A stretch of 64,000 bases of DNA from Posidonia oceanica. Lineage: Eukaryota; Streptophyta; Magnoliopsida; Alismatales; Posidoniaceae. The stretch is taken from positions 91,161,501 through 91,225,500 of the forward strand of contig JAZBRS010000057.1 in the NCBI GenBank assembly GCA_037176725.1. The letters run 5' to 3'. The position numbers were made by a program, and so were the translations under genes. The notes under the pieces are model-generated. The model had not been told where the DNA came from. It saw nothing but the letters and a program-made list of their open reading frames with translations, and did no database searches. How positions within the stretch are numbered: position 1 is the stretch's first letter; the number at the start of each line of letters is the position of its first letter. This document shows positions 36,201 to 48,163 of the stretch, piece after piece.

Positions 36201-39200
36201 CGGACAGAGTGTCTTCTCCGGCGCCGGCCTCCTGTCCTCCCGATGCTCCGGACGACGGAACGATGCCCCGACGGACTCCGGAGCTCCACACAGACATCAG
36301 CTCCAACCTCCGCCGAACTGCGCCTCCACAAGCTCCCTGTGCAGGCGGTGCTGAGCTCCGGTGGCATCTTGCTACAGTGCCAGCCATCGCCGGCAGAACA
36401 CTGTTTATTTATTTTTCTAGTTATATAGTTTCGGTGTTAATATTGCATATCTGTCTTAAGTTTTTTCAGTTTTGCGTTTCAGTCCTTATTTCATTTAATA
36501 TGCTTAGTTTTTAATTAAAAACCTTGCTAAATTGCTTAATGTGTTCATGCTTTCTTGTATTTGCCTTCTGGTCCTGTCACTGTGCATTTCAGTTATAATA
36601 TTTTGCATCATAGTCCCTCAGTTTTCGATTTTTGCACATAGCCCCTGCATGAAATCAGATCATTTAAATGCATCATTTTTACCATATAATATTGCAGTCT
36701 GAGTCCCTGTAATTTACTGTTTTTGCATGTAGATCCATTGCACTGTAGCAACTTAGGTTTTAATTTTAATTTTTGGTTGATGCATTGCACTTTTGCCCTT
36801 CTGGTTTTGCATTTTTGCAGTTAGGTCCATTTTAAATGGACAGTAACTGTGTTACATATAATTTAGCTTATTAAATTGCATTTTCAACCCTACATTTTTC
36901 AAAAATTACATTGTGGTCCTGCCCTTTATTTTTCAGAGCATGTTTTCCATACTAAATTGCATTTTCAGCCCCTACATGATTTCAAAATTACACATAGGTC
37001 CCTGCACCTTTTAAAAAATCATGTGAAAAGACCATTTTGCCCCTAGGTTGCATTTTAGCTCCAATGCTTACCAGATTTCATACAGACCCTCCACTAGTAT
37101 TCCCAGACTCCCTAGAACCTTGTTTTCTGGAAAAATTGCATTTTAGACCCTAGTTTTCTTAAAATTACTTTCTGATCCATTTCTGCTTTTAAAACTTCTT
37201 CCAAAGCACACCCTCTTTTCAAAACACCTTTCTGAGCCTGGTTTTTTGCAAAATGGACCTCTGTCCTCCCCTGTTTTCAAAAACCCTTTCCCATGGACCC
37301 CCGTTTTTTGGGAAATTTGCATTTTTAGCCCCTTTCTTTTTCAAAATGCTTTCTGAACTCCTGGTCTTTCCCAGTTTCTTTTCTTTGCTGCTTCTTGCTT
37401 TCGCATGCATCCTGCATTCATCTAGACTTGCATATCAGCATCCCCTTTGCACACACTAAGCACTTTTAGCTCCCTTCCACTTGGGAGAACCTTTTGCACA
37501 TCCCTAGGACCTCCTGAACACCTAGATCTGTTCTTCTCCCCTGTTCTGGCCCTTCTGCCTTGAAGTCGCGATATCTTTCAATCCGGCCGTTGGATCTTCT
37601 CAAGTAAGCTGCCCAGGCGACCGCAGCGAAGCGCTCTTCAGCATGGACCAGACAGATTTCAGATCAGGCTCCCGGATCTTTAGGTATGTCCTCCTGAACC
37701 CCTGCATTGCATTCATTTGCATGCCATTTGCACAGTTTTCCTTGTTTTCGCTTTCTGTCTCTTTGAGCATGTAGAATAGGACTTCCCCTTTCTGCTTGTA
37801 TCTTCCAATCTCCGTTTCGCGTATTCCTGTGTGTTTTGTGTTGTGTTCTCCCTAGATTTGCCACTTTATGTGACTTTCTTCCCCCTTTTCCACGATCCGA
37901 TCGCATCGTGAGCTTTGGGCAGCATGCGAGACACACCGTGGAACGGTTTAGTGGGAAACAGTCGCAAAGAGGTGGTAATCCCTCCGTTTGCACACTCTCC
38001 CCTCCATAGGTCTTCACACCTACTCTGAGTGGTCCTAAACGACGTCTGTTCTTACACACACGTTGTTTGACTCCCCTTTGGCCCCTTCTAATCTTTTCCT
38101 GCATTCTTGCATTCGCGTGGTTTTTCCGAGGTTTTTGCTTCGCTGTTTTGGCACTGTTCCGCGTGCCCGCCCTTGTTTTGGCACCGTTTTGCGTGCCCGT
38201 CTGTTTTCTTGTCTCGTTTTGCGCACTGCCTTGCTTTCTCGCTCGTTTTGCGTGCCGATTTTATTCTTTCGCTCCGTTTTGCATGCCATTCTGTTTTCTC
38301 GTCTCGTTTTGGGTGCCCCTTTGCTCCCTTGTCACGTTTTGCGTGCTGTCTTGCTTTCTCGCTTGTTTTGCACGCCGTTTTTATTCTTTCGCTCTGTTTT
38401 GCGTGCCATTCTGTTTTCTCGTCCCGTTTTGCGTGCCTTCCTGCTCTCTTGTCTTGTTTTGTGCGCTGCCTTGCTTTCTCGCTTGTTTTGTGCGCCGCTT
38501 TCGTTCTTTTGCATCGTTTTGCGTGCGTTGCTCATCTCTCGTCTCGTTTTGCGTGTTTTGTGCCGTTTTCCCTTGCATGACGATCGCATTGCATGGTTTT
38601 CTCGCTGTTTTGTTTTCTCGCCTGCATTTGCATATAGGGCCGTGATGCTTACTGCCTGGAGTTCTCACGAGCCAGGTTTCGCCTAATTCGGAACACAGAC
38701 AGCGCAGCTGAGCACTTAGAAAGCACGTTTATTTCCTTGCTTTGTTTCTTCCCACTTAGAGCACACCTTGAGCATTCATTCAGGCATTTATAGGCACATA
38801 GGCATTCAATCCTGCATTTCCCTGCGTATGCGAGCGTAAGCCTAGAAAGACCGATTCTCGGGCGTGTCGGGGGTGCCTAATACCTTCCCCGCACGTAACA
38901 GGAGTCCTTACCCTGTCTTTTGGCCCGCAATGACCGTACTGCCCTTATCCTAGGCTAGAGTCATCTCATTTGCATTTGTTTGCATTTGTTTTCCTTTGCA
39001 TTGCTTTGCTTTGCATTTCTTGCTCGGTTTTGCGCGTTAATTCGCGCATTCCCCCGGTTTTCCTCGTCTTCCGTTAATAGACGTGGTGGCGACTCTGATT
39101 TGTCTTATCTTTCCTTCTTCTCCTCGATTTCAAGTGTTTTCGAGTTGAGCCTCTTCCTCGGATTTCAATCGCCGCTATATTAGCGAGCCTGATTCCGATC

Positions 39201-39212
39201 GGGATCGCTACA
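33240..39212 (+). repeat. 3' LTR of the giant element
   Basis: 5973 bp, nearly identical to the 5' LTR. The largest difference seen is a 15-bp insertion near 36666-36680 (AAATGCATCATTTTT). Confidence 0.93.
38115..38580 (+). repeat. LTR minisatellite of the giant element (3' copy)
   Basis: Counterpart of 18985-19450, same unit order with a few substitutions, so there has been no array expansion since insertion. Confidence 0.8.
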
Positions 39213-39217
39213 CCCAG

Positions 39218-39929
39218 TTACTTAGTGATTGTTAGACTTTTAGCAATCTCTTTTTCTTTTTCTTTTTTTTTTCTTTTTCTCTTTTGATGCTCTAGTGTTT
39301 CAAGACTTCCTTTATTCTTCATAGTCAAAGACTAAAGTGTAAGTGCAAGATAAGGTATACATGTGCTTAAGGATAATCCAGATGATACTATTTTTTAGAT
39401 TTTGTCTCCACTCTAGGGTTTGAGAGATTCCATTCTATCAGTTGTACCTTTGAACTCCAACTCAAAGTTACTTATCCACCCCTAGCTAGCTAAATTATTA
39501 TGGATAATTCCTAATTTGTTTTTTTTTTTATCTTTATATATATATATATATTTTTTGTTTTTGTTTATTTATATTTTTTTTCTTTATTTTATTTTTAGAG
39601 AAAAGATACACAAAGGATTCTAACTAAAGAAAATGAAAAGAACATTTTTTTTTTACATAAAATTCTAACTCTAAGAAAACTTTTTTTTTTAAACTGAAAT
39701 GTCACAAAACAAAACTCTAACTAAAGAAAAATGAAAAAGACGCAAAGAAGACTCCCCCCATACCTAAACCATGCATTGTCCTCAATGTATGCAACAATTG
39801 ATATGATCAATGAAAAACAATTAAGATTAGAACAATGATACCTGATTCGGGATGGAGTACTTCTACTGCTAAGAAAAGAAAAGCTATGTACATTTTATAC
39901 ACATTTACATCCTAAGTTCCCTAGATAGC
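39218..39929 (-). other. Athila 3' non-coding region (right part)
   Basis: AT-rich, with long T runs, an (AT)n tract at 39536-39551 and a polypurine-like block (minus strand) at 39753-39769. No gene. Confidence 0.6.
39753..39769 (-). other. Second polypurine-like tract of the Athila element
   Basis: On the minus strand, GGTTTAGGTATGGGGGGAG preceded by TTGAGGACAATGCAT. It resembles the tract next to the 3' LTR, which is preceded by CGAGGACTAGCA. Confidence 0.55.
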
Positions 39930-40874
39930 TCACCTTCTTCTTCTCCCCGTTGGTCTGCTAGAACTGGCCCTTCTTAACTCCTTTAACTCAGCTCTAGTCC
40001 TCCTTACTTCCCTATGTATTCTTTGCATTCCCTCCCATACCCGGTTGTTGAAATCACTCTGAGAATCAAATGGAGGGCCATCAGTCAAGAAAGTGTCTCC
40101 CTCCTCATTCTCACCTGGAGGTGACTCAGCTTTAATGATGTGTTCCTGAAGCATATGAGGCCCCCATGGTGTACGAACAGTCAACCTATAGGAGTTAGAC
40201 ACATTTTCTACTAATGCCATTTGTCGTCGTTCTTGGGACTCAAACGCAAATTGCTCAGGTGTCAAGAAAGTCTTAACAATATCAGTGATTAGAATAGGTA
40301 AGGGCAGAGTTGACTTTCTTCTAGTTCTTTTTACTTAAGTAATTGAATCAAAAAGTCGACGATAGAGGCAAATCCTCGAATCCCTAGTCATCATCATGTA
40401 AACAATGTGAAGTGTAGGAATATAAAATGATGAAATGTGGGAACCCCCTACAATATTATTCTAGACCCACCTACAAGTTGTGTAAACATTCTCATATAAG
40501 GTGGTCCCTCTAATTCCCCCATCTGAGGCAATAGAACAATTAGGTCCCATGTGTGGGAGATAATGTCCTAAATCCTTAGTGGGTAAATTCACAGGTGAAA
40601 TGGGGATTCCCGTGACCTGGGAAATTAAATCTAGGGATACTTCAATATTTAGTCTATGCCATACCAAGTAAATGACCCCTCTATCTATATCAACATTATT
40701 CCATTCAAAACACTTATAAAATTCTTCAACTAAGTGGGGTATCCAAAAATGATTATCTGTGGCATGCAATAAATAATGAAAGTCTCTAATTAAGATTTGT
40801 TCCCTAAAGAAACTACCACATGTACCAAAAATTTCATCAAAATTTTTTTTCTGGGAATACTCCTCTCCTACCAT
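39930..40874 (-). pseudogene. Athila third ORF (envelope-position, plant transposon-type protein)
   Basis: Lies between integrase and the 3' LTR, where Athila elements carry an ORF sometimes called env-like. From the ATG at 40874 one frame extends 315 codons with a TAG at 40461-40463 and a second in-frame stop about 40 codons later; both can be former Gln codons. Visible blocks are FRDFHYLLHATDNHFW-like text, VIYLVWHRLNIEVSLDL and ISQVTGIPISP, which match my memory of the 'putative plant transposon protein' domain. The C-terminus is charged, with a coiled-coil-like RVWEGMQRIHREVRRTRAEL segment and a basic RPTGRRRR end. No signal peptide or membrane segment is evident, so a true envelope role is not supported. 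Confidence 0.65.
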
Positions 40875-40921
40875 TATCTCCCATTTTTGCTAAGTAATCA
40901 CAAAAATTGAAAATCACAAAA

Positions 40922-41497
40922 CTAGTTGACAAAAACAGAGATTATGGTTATCAATAGCTTACTACCCCCAAAGTAGGGGGAATGACTCGACGGTCGGCGC
41001 TTCTGCCTTAGATCGGGTGCCTGGTGGGCGTCTGGTTGTGAAAATGGCGCCTGGAAGGCATCCAGAACAGAGCGATCGGAGAAATCAAGCACAGAAGTCG
41101 GGCGATCTGAAATGCTGAGCCCTCCTCGAAGAAGAATAAACTGAAATTTAGAGGAACGGGTGCCTGGGGAGCGTCCAGAAACCTTTCTGGCACCTGGTGG
41201 GCGTCCTTCCGGCGGCGCTTGCTCTCTGGCGGTGGCTGATATCGCGACAGGAGATGGTGGAGGCAACACGGGAGAAGGAGAAAATGATTTTTAGGGTAAG
41301 GATGTGAGATATTTTTGGCTTTTATATTAAAAGTGAAAATTTATCATTTTTACCCTACACTTATTACAATTAGCTCCTAGATTCTTATTATTTATCCCTG
41401 CAATTTTTTTTATTATATATATATATATATATATTTAAATAAAGGAAATGTCAAAAAAAAACTCAACTATATACATATTTACAACATTTTTACAACT
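40922..41497 (-). other. Spacer with repeated GGCGCC-type palindromes
   Basis: Between integrase and the third ORF. The stretch 40998-41225 holds at least four diverged copies of the GGCGCCTGGGAGGCGCC motif. A 115-codon frame at 40922-41269 is open but unrecognised. An (AT)n tract lies at 41417-41435. Confidence 0.6.
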
Positions 41498-42523
41498 TTA
41501 CCCAAGATATTGGGGGTCATGAAGAACCATGCCTTCACCTTCCTTTTCAGTGGGTAATTCCAAGAACAGTTTTAAACGCTGACCATTGACTTTGAAAATT
41601 TCCCTGTTCTTAGGATTTTCAATTTCTACTGCCCCATGAGGATACACACTTTTAACCACATGGGGTCTAGTCCATCTGGACCTTAATTTGCCTGGAAATA
41701 GGTGAAGCCTAGAATTGTAAAGGAGGACCTTCTGACCTGGTGAAAATGATTTCCTTAGAATTCTTTTATCATGAAAGATTTTGGTTTTCTCCTTAGTGAT
41801 TTTCTAGTTGTCATATGCTTCATTCCTCAATTCTTCAAGTTCAGCTAATTGTAATTTGCTTTTCTGCCCCACTGATTCTAAGTCTAGGTTTAATCGCTTA
41901 ATAGTCCACAATGCCTTATGTTCTAACTCGACAGGTAGATGACAAGCTTTTCCAGAAACAAGCCTATACGGAGACATTCCTAAATTAGTCTTAAATGCGG
42001 TCCGATGGGCCCATAATGCATCGTTTATCTTCTCAGACCAATTTTTTCTATTTGGCTTAACCATTTTCTCCAAAATTTGCTTGATTTGCCTATTAGATAC
42101 CTCCACTTGCCCACTTGTTTGAGGATGATACGGAGTGGCAAGCTTGTAGATGATACAATACTTTTTCATCAAGGCTTCAAATGATCGGTTACAAAAATGT
42201 GTGCCCCTATCACTGATGATTGCTCGTGGCATACCAAACCTAGAAAAAATATGCTATTTTATGAATTCAATGACTACCTTGTTGTCATTGGATTTACATG
42301 GTATAGCCTCTATCCATTTGGACACATAATCCACTGCCACAAGAATGTATAAATAGCCATGAGAATTAGGAAATGGTCCCATAAAATCAATCCCCCACAC
42401 ATCAAAAATCTCCACTTCCAATATGGATTGTAATGGCATCATATTCCTTCTTGTGATCCTACCTAACTGTTGACACCTATCACAACTCTTGTAGTATTTA
42501 TACGCATCTTTAAACAAAGTGGG
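41498..42523 (-). pseudogene. pol: Athila pol: integrase
   Basis: Continues the RT frame after a TGA at 42524-42526 (reading CGFY*PTLFKD, a former Trp). The HHCC zinc domain spans the end of the previous segment (CHDQACGGHFGPKK) and YYKSCDRCQ here. The core has [16 protein letters not shown] and GQVEVSNR for the D, D, E triad. Stops at about 42251-42253 (IK*HIF) and 41804-41806 (DN*KITK) break it. The C-terminus has GPGQKVLLYNSRLHLFPGKL-like text and ends at a TAA at 41498-41500 after VLHDPQYLG. No chromodomain is present, as expected for Athila. Confidence 0.88.
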
Positions 42524-45184
42524 TCAGTAAAATCCACATTGAAGCACCTTGGTAGCTGTTTTCTTGGGCCCAAAATGACCTCCACAGGCCTGATCATGAC
42601 AAAAAGACAGCACACTTCTAATCTCTTGGTCTGGAACGCATCTCCTAATGATCTGGTCAAGACAGTACTTAAAGATATATGGATCGTCCCAGTAAAAGAA
42701 TTTTACTTGGGACATGAATTTGTGCCTATCTTGCTTGGACCAATAAGTGGGAGTGGTACCAGTTATTAAGTAATTGACTATGTCCGCAAACCAAGGTTCA
42801 GAAGAGATTGCCAATAACGGTTCATCAGGGAAACTATCATTGATTGGAGGGTCATTGGATGGTTCAAGATTTAGACGAGACAAATGGTCAGCTACCACAT
42901 TCTTGCAACCCTTTTTGTCCCTAATTTCAAGATCAAATTTTTGAAGAAGCAGGATCCACCTAATTAGCCGGGCTTTTGCATCCTTCTTTGCTAAAAGGTG
43001 TTTCAGTGCAGCATGGTCCGTGTATATTATGATGTGAGACCCAATTAAGTAGGACCGAAATTTCTCTAGAGCAAATACCATAGGCAAAAATTCCTTCTCA
43101 GTGGTAGAATAATTCAATTGAGCATCATTCGATGTTCTACTAGCATAGTAGATCACATGAGGCAACTTGTCAATCCTTTGACCTAACACCGCACCGATTG
43201 CATAATCAGATGCATCACACATAAGCTCGAAAGGTTGGGTCCACTCAGGTGGGTGAATGATAGGAGCAGAAGTCAATTCCTTCTTAAGATGTTCAAATGC
43301 CTTGAGGCATTCATAGGAGAATTCAAAAGGGACATCCTTAGATAATAGATTAGTTAAGGGTCTAGCAACCTTGCTAAAATCCTTAATAAATCTTTTATAG
43401 AATCCTGCATGTCCTAAGAAGGACCTAATATTCTTGACATTTATTGGTGGAGGAAGATTTTCAATAAGGTCCACTTTTGCTTGGTCCACTTCGATGCCCT
43501 TCTTTGAGATGATATGGCCCAAAATAATGCCTTGTTGGACTATGAAGTGACATTTTTCCCAATTCAGTGTCAAATTCTTTTTTGTGCATCTTTTTAACAC
43601 TAACTCAAGATGATAGAGGCATTCAAAAAATGTGGGCCCAAAAATAGAAAAATCATCTATAAAGATTTCTAAAAATCTTTCCACCATGTCAGAGAAGATG
43701 CTCACGATGCATCTTTGGAATGTGGCTGGAGCATTGCATAGCCCAAAGGGCATGCGACGATAGGCAAAGGTTCCAAAAGGACAGGTGAAGGTGGTCTTTT
43801 CTTGATCCTCAGGAGCGATGGGAATTTGGTTATAACCGGAATATCCATTAAGAAAATAGTAATACTCATGTCCGGCTAACCTTTCCAACATTTGATCAAT
43901 GAATGGCAAAGGAAAATGGTCTTTCCTGGTTGCCGCATTAAGCTTCTTGTAGTCTACACATACTCGCCATCCTGTTTGGATGCAAGTGGGAACCAGCTCA
44001 CTGTTATCATTTTGAATTACAGTAATTCCAGATTTCTTTGGAACTACTTGGACCGGGCTTACCCATGGGCTATCAGAGATGGGATAAATGATTCCATTAT
44101 CCAGACACTTTAGTATGTCTTTTTTAACCACTTCTTTCATTATAGGGTTCAACCGCCTTTGTGGATCTCTAGCTGGGTGGGCTTCCTCTATCAAGTAAAT
44201 CCGATGTTGCACAATTATTGGACTAATCCCCTTGATATCAGCCATGGTCCATCCTAAGGCTTCCTTATTTTCACTAAGGACGGTTAACAAAGCCTTTTCT
44301 TGACTCTGAGTCAAGTCGGCTGCGATGATAACAGGAAGGGTCTGATCTTTCCCTAAATAGGCATACTTGAGGTGTTCAGGCAAAGGTTTAAGCTCTAGTG
44401 TAGGTGGTTCCTCAATGGATGGCTTAAGGCTTGGTTTGGGCTCAGACATGATAGGCTCTGGAGGAGGGTTATACCATTTGTTGGACTTATGGGTCCTACA
44501 TTGGGTTAATTCGTTGGCTTCTTCAACAACCATTAATTTATCCTCGAACCTCTCCTCAAAACTTTGGTCAAAGTAGCTTAGATAAAATTCCATTTCATCC
44601 TCTACTAGGTCTTCTTCTTCAAAAAAATCTTCAATCATATCAACCTTGAATGTCTCATTTGGTCCATTGATTAACTGCTTATCCAAATTGAAAATGTTAA
44701 GGGTGACAGTTAAATCTCCATAATTTAATCTCAATGAACCATTTCGGCAGTTGATTAAGGCATTAGTTGTCGCCAGGAAGGGTCGACCTAGGATAACTGG
44801 AATTTGGCCTTTCAGATTGGTCAAGGGTTGGGTTTCTAAAATCACAAAATCTACAAGATATACAAAGTCACCAACCTTGATCAAAACATCTTCCACAATT
44901 CCTCTAGGCATCTTGATTGATCTATCAGCCAACTGTAATGTTACCTTAGTTGGTTTCAATTTGTCTAGCTCTAATTGCTCATACACCGAATATGGCAATA
45001 AGTTGACACTAGCTCCCAAATCTAGTAAAGCCCTATTAATCAAAGTGTTACCTATTGTACATGAGATTGTGGGACTTCCAGGGTCCTTATACTTCATAGG
45101 TAATTGATCTATCAGAATAGAGCTGACATTGGCTGCTAGAAAAGCTTTCTTAGGCACATTTGTGGTTCTCTTTCTAGTGCACAA
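42524..45184 (-). pseudogene. pol: Athila pol: protease, reverse transcriptase, RNase H (catalytic Asp lost)
   Basis: An 886-codon open frame. The protease lies near residues 45-150 (RALLDLGASVNLLP, D-L-G-A active site). RT lies near residues 340-560, with WVSPVQVVPKKSG, VDYKKLNAATRKDHFPLPF and the FIDDFSIFG active-site box. RNase H follows, with FELMCDASDYAIGAVLG, STTEKEFL and IYTDHAALKHLL. The motif normally reading YFLDGYSGYNQI is YFLNGYSGYNQI here: codon 43847-43849 is AAT instead of GAT/GAC, removing the first catalytic Asp of RT. The frame is uninterrupted, so this missense change may have killed the enzyme before or after the nonsense changes elsewhere. gag precedes in the same frame. 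Confidence 0.92.
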
Positions 45185-45193
45185 GTCCTTAAG

Positions 45194-46996
45194 CTATTTG
45201 GCATAAGTGGGGACCTGTTGGATTGCATCTAAGAGAGGAATATTTACCTTAACTTGCCTAAACACCTCTAATATCTTTTCCATTTGTGCAGATTCCTTTT
45301 TATTTTTGAGCCTATTAGGAAATGAAACAATGGGTTTCTGCATGGGCTTCACAGTTGACTCATTAGAGGGCCCAACATATTTGTTGAGTTCTTCAGAATT
45401 CATAGGCTCCTTAGACTGGCCTGAGTGGGATTGGACTGGTGTAGTTGAGTCAGAAGATGAGTCCTTCTGAATCCTAACAGCATGATCAGGCATGACAACA
45501 TGGTTGTCTACCTGTTTTCCAGATCTTAATGTAACAACAGCGTTAACATGGTTGACCTGGTCATCTTGAATCACATGAACCTGCCCTTGATTTGGATTTT
45601 GGGCTTGACCTCTAGGGTTTGGGACAGGTTGACTAGGGAAGGTTCCTTTCTCTCTCTCTCCAACCATAGTGGCTAGCTGACTCAATTGCATCTCGAGTCG
45701 AGATATGACTTGCGTATTTGCAGCTATGCTAGTATTTGTTTGAGAGTTAACATTGAGAAGGGCTTCCATGCCTTTCTCCAGAGTGCTCATTCTCTTCTCA
45801 CTTTCACTAAATCCTAGAGGTGGGTTGGGTTGTGATCCAGCATTAAAATTCTGCTGGACAGATTGATTGGGCCTCAAATGATTTGAATGCTATTGTTGGC
45901 CTTGGGAGAAAGCAAAATTGTTGCTTCCTTGATGAGGTTGCTGGTTCCAAGAAAAATTAGGATGGTTCCTCCATCCTGGATTGTAAGTTGGGGCATATGG
46001 ATCATTTTGGGGCCTACCAAAGGTTGCATTTACTTGTTCAGGTCCAAAATTGGGTTGACCTCCGACTACAGGACACTCTTCCATCACATGACCCCCCATG
46101 TGACAACCTTTACACCAAGGAACTCGGTCAGACACTTGGTTCACCTAGACTTTCTCCTTTATCTCTAGAGCTTATAACCTACGAGCCAGTGTGTTGTACT
46201 TGGCTTCAGTGGCTATAGAAGACTCTATTGAGTGAATACTACCTTTAGAGGGTGTGGGTTTATCAATTGATTGCTCATTTGTACATTCCCACTGCATTGT
46301 TTTTTCAGCTAATTCTCCTAGAAATTCCCATGCCTCTTCCTCATTTTTCTTCATGAAGGCTCCCTGACACATAGACTCAAGCATGGTCCTAGTTGAAATA
46401 TCTAGACCCTCATAAATGATTTGACATAGTCTCCATTTTTCAATTCCATGGTGCGGACACTGGGCCAAGAGATCCTTAAATCTATCAAAATATTTCCAGA
46501 AAGACTCACCACTTTGTTGTTTAGATGAATGAATTTCATTTCTAAATTTGATAGTCTTATAAATAGGATAATATTTTTTTAGAAATATAGTGCAGAATTG
46601 GGCCCAAGTGTCAATTGAATTGGTTGTTAGACTATAAAGCCATTTTTTAGCATTGTCTTTTAATGCAAAAGGGATGAATCTTAATCGGACTACATCATTA
46701 GACAACTGCTGTAGTTTCATCATACTACATACCTCTTCAAACTCATTGATGAACCAATAAGCATCTTCAGATTCTGGACCCATGAACTTAGGCAATTGAC
46801 CAATATAATTAGATTTAAGTTCAAAGTTGTTGCCATTAGCATTTGGAAGTCTAATGCAAGATGGTTGTGTAAGTCTTACTGGATAACATTTGGCTTCTAA
46901 GGCTAGATGTGGATTGTGCACTTCATCAGCCATTTCAAATTCTTTGGGTTTGACACGGATGAGACGATGAGTCAAATCACGGACCCAAACTGGCAT
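45194..46996 (-). pseudogene. gag: Athila gag (several stops)
   Basis: Capsid/nucleocapsid precursor. From ATG 46996 a 274-codon frame contains the gag domain (CIRLPNANGNNFELK, FINEFEEVCSMMKL, DRFKDLLAQCPHHGI). After stops near 46172 and 46145 the same frame continues with a CX2CX4HX4C knuckle, CKGCHMGGHVMEEC (about 46115-46075). After another TAG at about 45887 (QQ*HSNHL) it continues to VPTYAK at 45194, where a further stop separates it from pol. At least three of the stops fit former CAG/CAA codons. N-terminal residues 1-18 before EFEMADEV are of uncertain validity; an internal Met at EMADEV is an alternative start. Confidence 0.85.
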
Positions 46997-48140
46997 ACAC
47001 TTGATGAAACCTCTATTTTTATTTATTTTTTTATTTTTTATTTTTATTTTTTTAAACAGAATACAATGAAAATAGAGAAGACGAAAAGATGAGATAATAA
47101 GAACTAAAAGGATGAGGAGATTACAGATGGAGGAGAAAGATGCCTAATCTAATCACACAAGTCAAAGAAACCCTAGAAATAAGGTTGACTTAAAAAAAAA
47201 AACAACTAGACAGCTCCTAACTTCCAGGTTCAACTTCAAGATCCTTGGTTCAAAAATTTTCAAACCAAGTTACCCAGATCAGTGGAGGAAATTGGGAGGC
47301 TCCCCGTACGTAAGCAACGGACCTAATTAAATAACCACTTTGCCTTTTAAGAGGTTAGACCTCTTTGAACCACTTTTCTTAGACACCAACAAGGAGTAAG
47401 AATTTTGCATTCAATTCTCTCTAGGTTTTACTTGTCTTATTCAGCTTGAACCTTAGGGGCCAATGTCTACTTGATTTTAATTGAAACTTAGGTCAATGCT
47501 CAATGCTTGCTTTTGTTGTTTGTGAGCTAAGGAAGGGTGATGAAATCCCCACCTTATCTTGTGCTATAGGATTAGCCTTTAGGTACTTTGAAATGATATC
47601 AAACAATTATGCTCAAACAAGTTGTTCTTCCTACTAACTATATGCTCTAAAATGCAAAGAATCAAGTAGGAGAACTCGTACCTTTCCTCCAGCAATCACC
47701 AAAATAAAATAAAATAACAGGAAATAAAAATTACTCTAAATGTAAACTATATGATGTATGCCCTAAAAACAAACTTGTATCTTATCATGAAATCTTTTTA
47801 ATTGGGTTTTTGATTTTTAAATTAATGAACGAGAAGAAACAGAAATCGAAACAGGAATTAAACCCTAGATCAGGATTCTATAAAAACTAGGAATAAATGA
47901 AATTAACTTATTAGAGGAAATAGCAAACCTGGGCGCCTAGGAGGCGCCAGAAACGCAGATCGGCACCTGGGAGGCGCCTCTGATCTCTGGAAAGTTCTGA
48001 AAATTGGTTCCTGATTCTTTTGATCTTGAACTAAATATCCCTATAAGATTAATGTAACGAAACAAATATATTTTTTTATTTTTATAAAAACGGAAAGAAA
48101 GAAATAACCAACAATAAATCAATGTTATGAAAACACTACT
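46997..48140 (-). other. Athila leader
   Basis: 1.1 kb between primer site and gag. T/A-rich, no coding signal. Two GGCGCC palindromes lie at 47932-47948 and 47962-47978. Confidence 0.6.
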
Positions 48141-48157
48141 CCCCGGCAACGGCGCCA
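48141..48157 (-). other. Primer binding site of the Athila-like element
   Basis: Minus strand TGGCGCCGTTGCCGGGG, six bases after the 5' LTR. This site is widespread in Athila-type and other plant elements and is described as complementary to tRNA-Asp. Confidence 0.85.
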
Positions 48158-48163
48158 AAAACT

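Larger units (their letters stand above)
14125..39212 (+). mobile_element. Giant Tat/Ogre-like non-autonomous LTR retrotransposon (25.1 kb)
   Basis: LTRs 14125-20082 and 33240-39212 start TGTTGACACC and end GCTACA, flanked by CCCAG (14120-14124 and 39213-39217). A primer site follows the 5' LTR and a purine tract AGGGAGGGGCATC precedes the 3' LTR. Internal order: leader, gag, protease fused to integrase, A-rich spacer, an extra ORF, hairpin/minisatellite array. Six-kilobase LTRs, 25-kb length, the gag type and an additional ORF are typical of Tat/Ogre elements. No RT or RNase H is present in any frame. The LTRs look nearly identical (my impression is under 1% mismatches plus a 15-bp indel), so this is the youngest insertion. 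Confidence 0.93.

Noticed and set aside
39930..40874. Viral envelope glycoprotein in the Athila env position
   Set aside because: No signal peptide, membrane span or cleavage site visible; better described as an unassigned plant transposon-type ORF.
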